NCBI GenBank assembly: GCA_947506075.1
Contig: CANNNN010000085.1
Location: 1-9,136, forward strand
Direction of reading: 5' to 3'
From: Methylococcaceae bacterium
Lineage (GTDB): Bacteria > Pseudomonadota > Gammaproteobacteria > Methylococcales > Methylomonadaceae
Length of the DNA stretch: 9,136 bases
Shown here: positions 6,169 to 9,136 of the stretch, in pieces
Numbering within the stretch: the first letter of the stretch is position 1
Layout of the letters: the number at the start of each line of letters is the position of its first letter
The notes under the pieces: generated by a model
The model's database searches: none
Seen by the model: only the letters and a program-made list of their open reading frames with translations
What the model was told of the DNA's origin: nothing
Translations under genes and position numbers: made by a program

Positions 6169-7527
6169 ATGGAATGGAACCAATTATTAAACACAAGAAG
6201 GCTGGGCAATAGGCAGGCTAAAGAAGAAGTTGGACGCTCTCCTTTTAATTCTGATCATGACAAAATCATATTCTCAGGGGCCTTCAGGCGATTAGCAAAA
6301 AAAACCCAAGTTCATCCCCTGGTTACCAATGACCATATCCACAACCGTTTAACACATAGCCTTGAAGTTGCTTGTGTTGGGCGAAGTTTGGGCATTAAGG
6401 TTGGTCATGCCTTAATGGATAGAAAACGACTTCCTAAGGGATTTTTGCCAACTGATTTGGGGGATATTGTTCAATCTGCTTGCCTAGCGCATGACATTGG
6501 CAATCCACCTTTCGGACATACCGGAGAAGAGGCGATCCGCAATTGGTTTAGTCATGATGGAAAAAATCATTTATCCGGTCTTAAGCCTGAAGAAAAAAGT
6601 GATCTGCTCTGTTTTGAAGGTAATGCGCAAGGATTACGCATATTGACGACTGCAGAATATCATCCATATGAAGGCGGTATGAGATTAACGTATTCGACGC
6701 TAGCCTCCTTTATAAAATATCCTTGGACATCACTTCCTACCACTAAAAATGAGCGCCCAAGAGCTAATAAATATGGCGTATTTCAATCAGAATTAAATAT
6801 TTTTCATGAGATTGCTACAAAGGTCGGTTTGGATCAAAAGGGCGAGGACTGGTATTGTCGGCATCCACTTGTTTACTTAATGGAAGCGGCTGACGATTTT
6901 TGTTATGGTATTTTGGATCTCGAAGACGGTCTCGAAATGAACATTCTCGGCTGGGAAGAGGTTTTTGATATATTAAGGCCGGCTTTGGAAGCGGTAGGCG
7001 TTACTGATTTGATCGCTGAGTTAGATAAAGTTCCTACAAATAGGAAGCCATCTATCATTAGAGGAAAAATTATTTCAGCCTATATAGATGCGGCAGCAGA
7101 GGCATTTATCAAGCATGAAGAAGACATTTTTCAAGGAATGCCTGGTGATTTAATTTCCCTTTGCCCTAAGCACATTGAAAAATCTGTTCAGGACGCTAAA
7201 AATATTGCAAAAAATAAAATATTTTCACACCCCAAAAAAGTTGAGTTGGAAATAGGTGCGTATTACATTATTTCGACCTTACTCGATGTTATGTGTACAG
7301 CCGCTGATGAGTGGATAAGCAATCCTAAGGACATGTCTTTTAAAAGTAAACGCGTCGTAGATTTAATTGGCGCAGAGACATTTGACCCGAGAATTAAAAA
7401 TATTGAACAATTAAATACGCCGAAGTATCTTGCAATGATGCGAGTTATTGATTTTGTAAGCGGAATGACTGATCACTATGCAACTTATTTGGCAAAACAA
7501 TTTAACGGTATGGGGGAATCTCGCTGA
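6169..7527 (+). CDS. dgt: Deoxyguanosine triphosphate triphosphohydrolase (HD-domain dNTPase)
   Basis: Dgt-family enzymes hydrolyse dGTP or other dNTPs to the nucleoside and triphosphate. They tune nucleotide pools, and some are known to protect bacteria from phages by depleting dNTPs. The 452-residue protein starts with the family-typical MEWNQLLNTRRLG and has RRLAKKTQV. The HD-type metal ligands are His63 (RLTHSLEV), His108-Asp109 (AHDIGNPPFGH) and the EAADDFCY motif with Asp242/Asp243. The family is assigned with confidence; dGTP specificity is not. A purine-rich AAGAGA at 6153-6158 is a plausible ribosome binding site at ten bases. The gene is visibly more AT-rich than the arsenosugar genes, which may mean separate acquisition. 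The gap of 160 bases to the next gene argues against a tight operon with the SMC/Toprim genes. Confidence 0.93.
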   Translation: MEWNQLLNTRRLGNRQAKEEVGRSPFNSDHDKIIFSGAFRRLAKKTQVHPLVTNDHIHNRLTHSLEVACVGRSLGIKVGHALMDRKRLPKGFLPTDLGDIVQSACLAHDIGNPPFGHTGEEAIRNWFSHDGKNHLSGLKPEEKSDLLCFEGNAQGLRILTTAEYHPYEGGMRLTYSTLASFIKYPWTSLPTTKNERPRANKYGVFQSELNIFHEIATKVGLDQKGEDWYCRHPLVYLMEAADDFCYGILDLEDGLEMNILGWEEVFDILRPALEAVGVTDLIAELDKVPTNRKPSIIRGKIISAYIDAAAEAFIKHEEDIFQGMPGDLISLCPKHIEKSVQDAKNIAKNKIFSHPKKVELEIGAYYIISTLLDVMCTAADEWISNPKDMSFKSKRVVDLIGAETFDPRIKNIEQLNTPKYLAMMRVIDFVSGMTDHYATYLAKQFNGMGESR

Positions 7528-7580
7528 GCAGTCAAGGCGCGATCTACAGGAAATAATGTGGCTTACAAGGAAGGCATCTA

Positions 7581-7586
7581 TATAAT
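7581..7586 (+). promoter_or_regulatory. Exact TATAAT -10 box ahead of the small-protein/Toprim/SMC operon
   Basis: TATAAT at 7581-7586 is an exact sigma-70 -10 hexamer, about 100 bases upstream of the GTG at 7688. No good -35 box is seen at 16-18 bases. Transcription would begin near 7592, leaving a leader of roughly 95 bases. If this is the promoter, the downstream operon is expressed independently of dgt. Confidence 0.45.
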
Positions 7587-7588
7587 GT

Positions 7589-7635
7589 CCTGGTTATGAC
7601 TACAGGCGATATAAAGAAAGTGACCAGGCTGCCTG
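7589..7635 (+). repeat. Inverted repeats in the operon leader
   Basis: CCTGGT (7589-7594) and ACCAGG (7623-7628) are inverted repeats, extendable with wobble pairs to about nine. The downstream arm merges into the near-perfect palindrome CAGGC-T-GCCTG (7625-7635). CTACAGG also occurs twice, at 7544-7550 and 7600-7606. Placed at and just after the -10 box, these could be an operator or a leader hairpin. No regulator gene is visible here. Confidence 0.3.
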
Positions 7636-7678
7636 AATGCCTCAAACGAGTGAACAAATTTAACAGCGCAATATCCAC

Positions 7679-7685
7679 GGAGAAG
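7679..7685 (+). promoter_or_regulatory. Strong ribosome binding site deciding a GTG start
   Basis: GGAGAAG at 7679-7685, with its GGAG core five bases from the GTG at 7688, is the strongest Shine-Dalgarno sequence in the window. It is the main evidence that the 71-codon frame is a real gene and that GTG is its start. Confidence 0.75.
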
Positions 7686-7687
7686 TT

Positions 7688-7903
7688 GTGAAACATCGAT
7701 ACACCATTGAGCAAGCCCGAATATTATTGGATATTTTGAAATACCATAACGCATCAACCCTGTCGCCTTCGTTTCATCAGGTAAAGCGAGAAAGCCTTGA
7801 TCAGGCGCTCGATAAATTGCGCTTGGAGTTAGCCGATTTTATTGCCACGGATGACGGGCTGGGCTTTATCGTGCCGACTCGGGATGAGAAGGGCTTGATA
7901 TAA
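7688..7903 (+). CDS. 71-residue protein of unknown family, first gene of the Toprim/SMC operon
   Basis: I do not recognise this protein. It has 71 residues beginning with GTG, no signal peptide and no membrane segment. It looks mostly helical: TIEQARILLDILKYHN, then a basic linker, then ESLDQALDKLRLELADFI, ending with a short GFIVPTRDEKG stretch. The helix composition suggests a small soluble protein, possibly a subunit, regulator or adaptor, but no function can be read from it. Support for a real gene is the strong GGAGAAG site, the TATAAT box upstream and the position 40 bases ahead of the JetD-like gene in the same direction. It is too short to be a complete kleisin of the kind SMC ATPases need. 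It could also be an unrelated small gene. Confidence 0.65.
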   Translation: MKHRYTIEQARILLDILKYHNASTLSPSFHQVKRESLDQALDKLRLELADFIATDDGLGFIVPTRDEKGLI

Positions 7904-7907
7904 CAGC

Positions 7908-7929
7908 ACGGTTTGGCGGTAAAAACCGT
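7908..7929 (+). promoter_or_regulatory. Intergenic hairpin between the small gene and the JetD-like gene
   Basis: ACGGTTT (7908-7914) and AAACCGT (7923-7929) form a perfect seven-base stem with an eight-base loop, five bases after the small gene's stop and 15 bases before the ATG at 7944. No T tract follows, so it is not a typical intrinsic terminator. It may stabilise or separate the two messages, or set the relative expression of the small protein and the nuclease-like protein. Confidence 0.4.
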
Positions 7930-7943
7930 TTCCTGCTTGACAG

Positions 7944-8738
7944 ATGCAAATCTCAAAATATCTCGACAACATTAAATCGGGGAAGCCTATCAACTTTGAT
8001 TGCTTTCGTAAGGCGTTGTATCCGCACGGATATGATGATCAGACTATTTTGGGTGTTTTTTCGACCGAGAAGATTTCCAAAGTAAGTTATCAGGTCAGTA
8101 TTATTGATCAGGAACGGTTTTCCAGGTTACAGGCTGATTTTCCGGGCTATCTTATCAGCAGTAGAGTTTCTGCCGCGCAGGCAGGCGACAGTCACAAGCA
8201 TCCGGTCAGTCAGGCGATGATTATTCTCTGGCCGTATCGACAAAGTCATCCGGTCGTCATTCTGAATGATGAACAGGGGATACAATCACCGGTCACCTTG
8301 GGTCAGCGTTTACTGATCATCGAAAATCAAGAAAACTTTGTACAAAAAGATGAATCCCTGGCTTTTTTAAAGCAGCAGTTTCCTGATTTTAAGGATCAGG
8401 AACTGGATATTGTTTGGGGTGCCGGTAATGCAGTCAGTAACCGCTTGAATAAAGCCTTTTTCAATCACTATCAGCACATCGAATGTTTGCTGGACCTGGA
8501 TATGGGCGGGCTAACCACGTTTGCGAATATAGCTGAATTGACTTTCCATGCCCGACTCGGCTTTTTACTGCCGCCCTGTGCAGACGAGCTTTTAAAACAG
8601 TCGAAGATTGAGCTACAAAACGAACATTTGCCCGCTTTGCGTAAGTTTCGTGAAAACCACCCACTTTTACGCCCCACTATTGAATTGATGATCCATCATA
8701 AAAAAATGCTGGAACAGGAAATGTATTTGCAGGATTAA
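7944..8738 (+). CDS. Toprim-domain protein, JetD-like (DUF2220-type C-terminus)
   Basis: This 264-residue protein has a C-terminal half with Toprim-like motifs in order: Glu127 in LLIIENQENF, the WGAGNAV loop at 158-164, and Asp184/Asp186 in CLLDLDMGGLTTF. The E...DxD pattern and the EN-x-E-x-F form resemble the DUF2220 domain of JetD, the nuclease of Wadjet plasmid-defence systems, also seen in topoisomerase VI-like folds. The N-terminal 110 residues are unassigned and shorter than the DUF3322 region of standard JetD (about 380 residues in total). The ATG is the first start after an in-frame stop (7938-7940), with only a weak ribosome site. The next gene, an SMC/ABC-like ATPase, begins two bases after its stop, which suggests the two products act together. 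Nuclease activity is inferred. The similarity was judged by eye only. Confidence 0.68.
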   Translation: MQISKYLDNIKSGKPINFDCFRKALYPHGYDDQTILGVFSTEKISKVSYQVSIIDQERFSRLQADFPGYLISSRVSAAQAGDSHKHPVSQAMIILWPYRQSHPVVILNDEQGIQSPVTLGQRLLIIENQENFVQKDESLAFLKQQFPDFKDQELDIVWGAGNAVSNRLNKAFFNHYQHIECLLDLDMGGLTTFANIAELTFHARLGFLLPPCADELLKQSKIELQNEHLPALRKFRENHPLLRPTIELMIHHKKMLEQEMYLQD

Positions 8739-8740
8739 GC

Positions 8741-9136
8741 ATGGAAAATTTGGAATTATTGAATACAAAAATCGCCTATTCGGTAAAAAAACTGATTGCG
8801 GTTAATTCAATCAGCTATTGCTATACCGAGTTGCCGATCGACCGGCATTGCGCGTTGTTTGGCCGCAATAACCTGGGCAAAACCTCACTGTTGAATGCGC
8901 TGAAACTGCATCTTTTTCCTGAAATCAGTTTTAATGACTGCCGGGCCAAGTTTGCATTTAAATCCTCAAAGGGCGAGTTGTATTCCAGCGAAGACAGTTA
9001 CAGCTATTACTTTCCGAGCGACAGCAGCTTTCTGATTCTGGAAGCGGAAAATATTCACGGTCCTTTTTGCCTGATTCTGTTCAAATCCAATAGTAGTTTC
9101 GGTTATCAACGACTGGCTGTGCCCTGTGCTTTTGAT
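8741..9136 (+). CDS. SMC/ABC-like ATPase N-terminus, cut by the right window edge
   Basis: An open frame of 132 codons runs from ATG 8741 to the end of the window without a stop. Residues 35-52 carry a clear Walker A motif, GRNNLGKTS with Gly41, Gly46, Lys47 and Thr48, preceded by an ALF strand and followed by LLNALKLHLFPE. This is the arrangement at the N-terminus of SMC, RecF, MukB and JetC-type ATPases, where DNA-binding heads lie beside a long coiled coil. The coiled coil, signature motif and Walker B would lie past the window. The start is two bases after the Toprim gene stop, so coupling is likely. It could be the SMC subunit of a Wadjet-like complex, or another AAA/ABC ATPase that partners a Toprim protein, as in other defence modules. 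The family cannot be fixed from this fragment. Confidence 0.75.
   Translation, partial: MENLELLNTKIAYSVKKLIAVNSISYCYTELPIDRHCALFGRNNLGKTSLLNALKLHLFPEISFNDCRAKFAFKSSKGELYSSEDSYSYYFPSDSSFLILEAENIHGPFCLILFKSNSSFGYQRLAVPCAFD

Noticed and set aside
7559..7575. Sigma-54 promoter (TGGC followed by GC-like element)
   Set aside because: The GC element spacing and sequence do not fit TGGCAC-N5-TTGC, while TATAAT nearby gives a better explanation.
7908..7929. Rho-independent terminator
   Set aside because: The stem is perfect but no T tract follows, and the downstream gene is in the same direction with no new promoter visible.
8461..8677. Two minus-strand frames opposite the JetD-like gene
   Set aside because: Both cover the Toprim DxD region of the + strand gene and look like reverse-strand shadows.
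1..9136. CRISPR array, tRNA or rRNA genes
   Set aside because: No regularly spaced repeats, tRNA cloverleaf or rRNA-like stretches were seen on reading. A covariance-model scan was not possible here.

Overview
The window looks like a chromosomal segment of a mid-GC Gram-negative bacterium, probably a gammaproteobacterium. The protein families and general codon use fit that group. A methanotroph-like lineage is possible but cannot be shown from the sequence. All genes are on the + strand except a transposase.

Positions 1-5988 hold an arsenic (arsenosugar) biosynthesis cluster split by an insertion sequence. It opens with the 3' part of arsM, an arsenite S-adenosylmethionine methyltransferase whose true start lies left of the window. 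An IS200/IS605-family element (about 995-2808) follows, with divergent tnpA (HUH Y1 transposase) and tnpB (RuvC-type RNA-guided nuclease) and a structured right end carrying a probable omega-RNA. Right of the IS is a broken, frameshifted gene tail whose stop codon overlaps the start of an exported DUF3047 protein. Then come the radical SAM enzyme ArsS and two small glycosyltransferases of the TIGR04283 and TIGR04282 types. The last five members are packed with overlaps or gaps of 0-28 bases, so they look like one translationally coupled operon. The inferred logic is that ArsM methylates arsenic, ArsS attaches the dimethylarsenic group to a SAM-derived deoxyadenosyl moiety, and the glycosyltransferases elaborate the sugar.

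Positions 5989-7527 hold a separate AT-richer gene for an HD-domain dGTP triphosphohydrolase (dgt family).

Positions 7528-9136 hold the start of a three-gene operon: a 71-residue protein of unknown family behind a strong ribosome binding site and an exact TATAAT box, a 264-residue protein with a Toprim-like C-terminal half resembling the JetD nuclease of Wadjet, and the N-terminus of an ABC/SMC-like ATPase with Walker A that runs off the right edge. SMC-type ATPase plus Toprim nuclease is the combination used by Wadjet anti-plasmid systems, but the gene order and sizes here are not the standard JetABCD layout. This is the best candidate in the window for an undescribed defence system, and it is only half visible.
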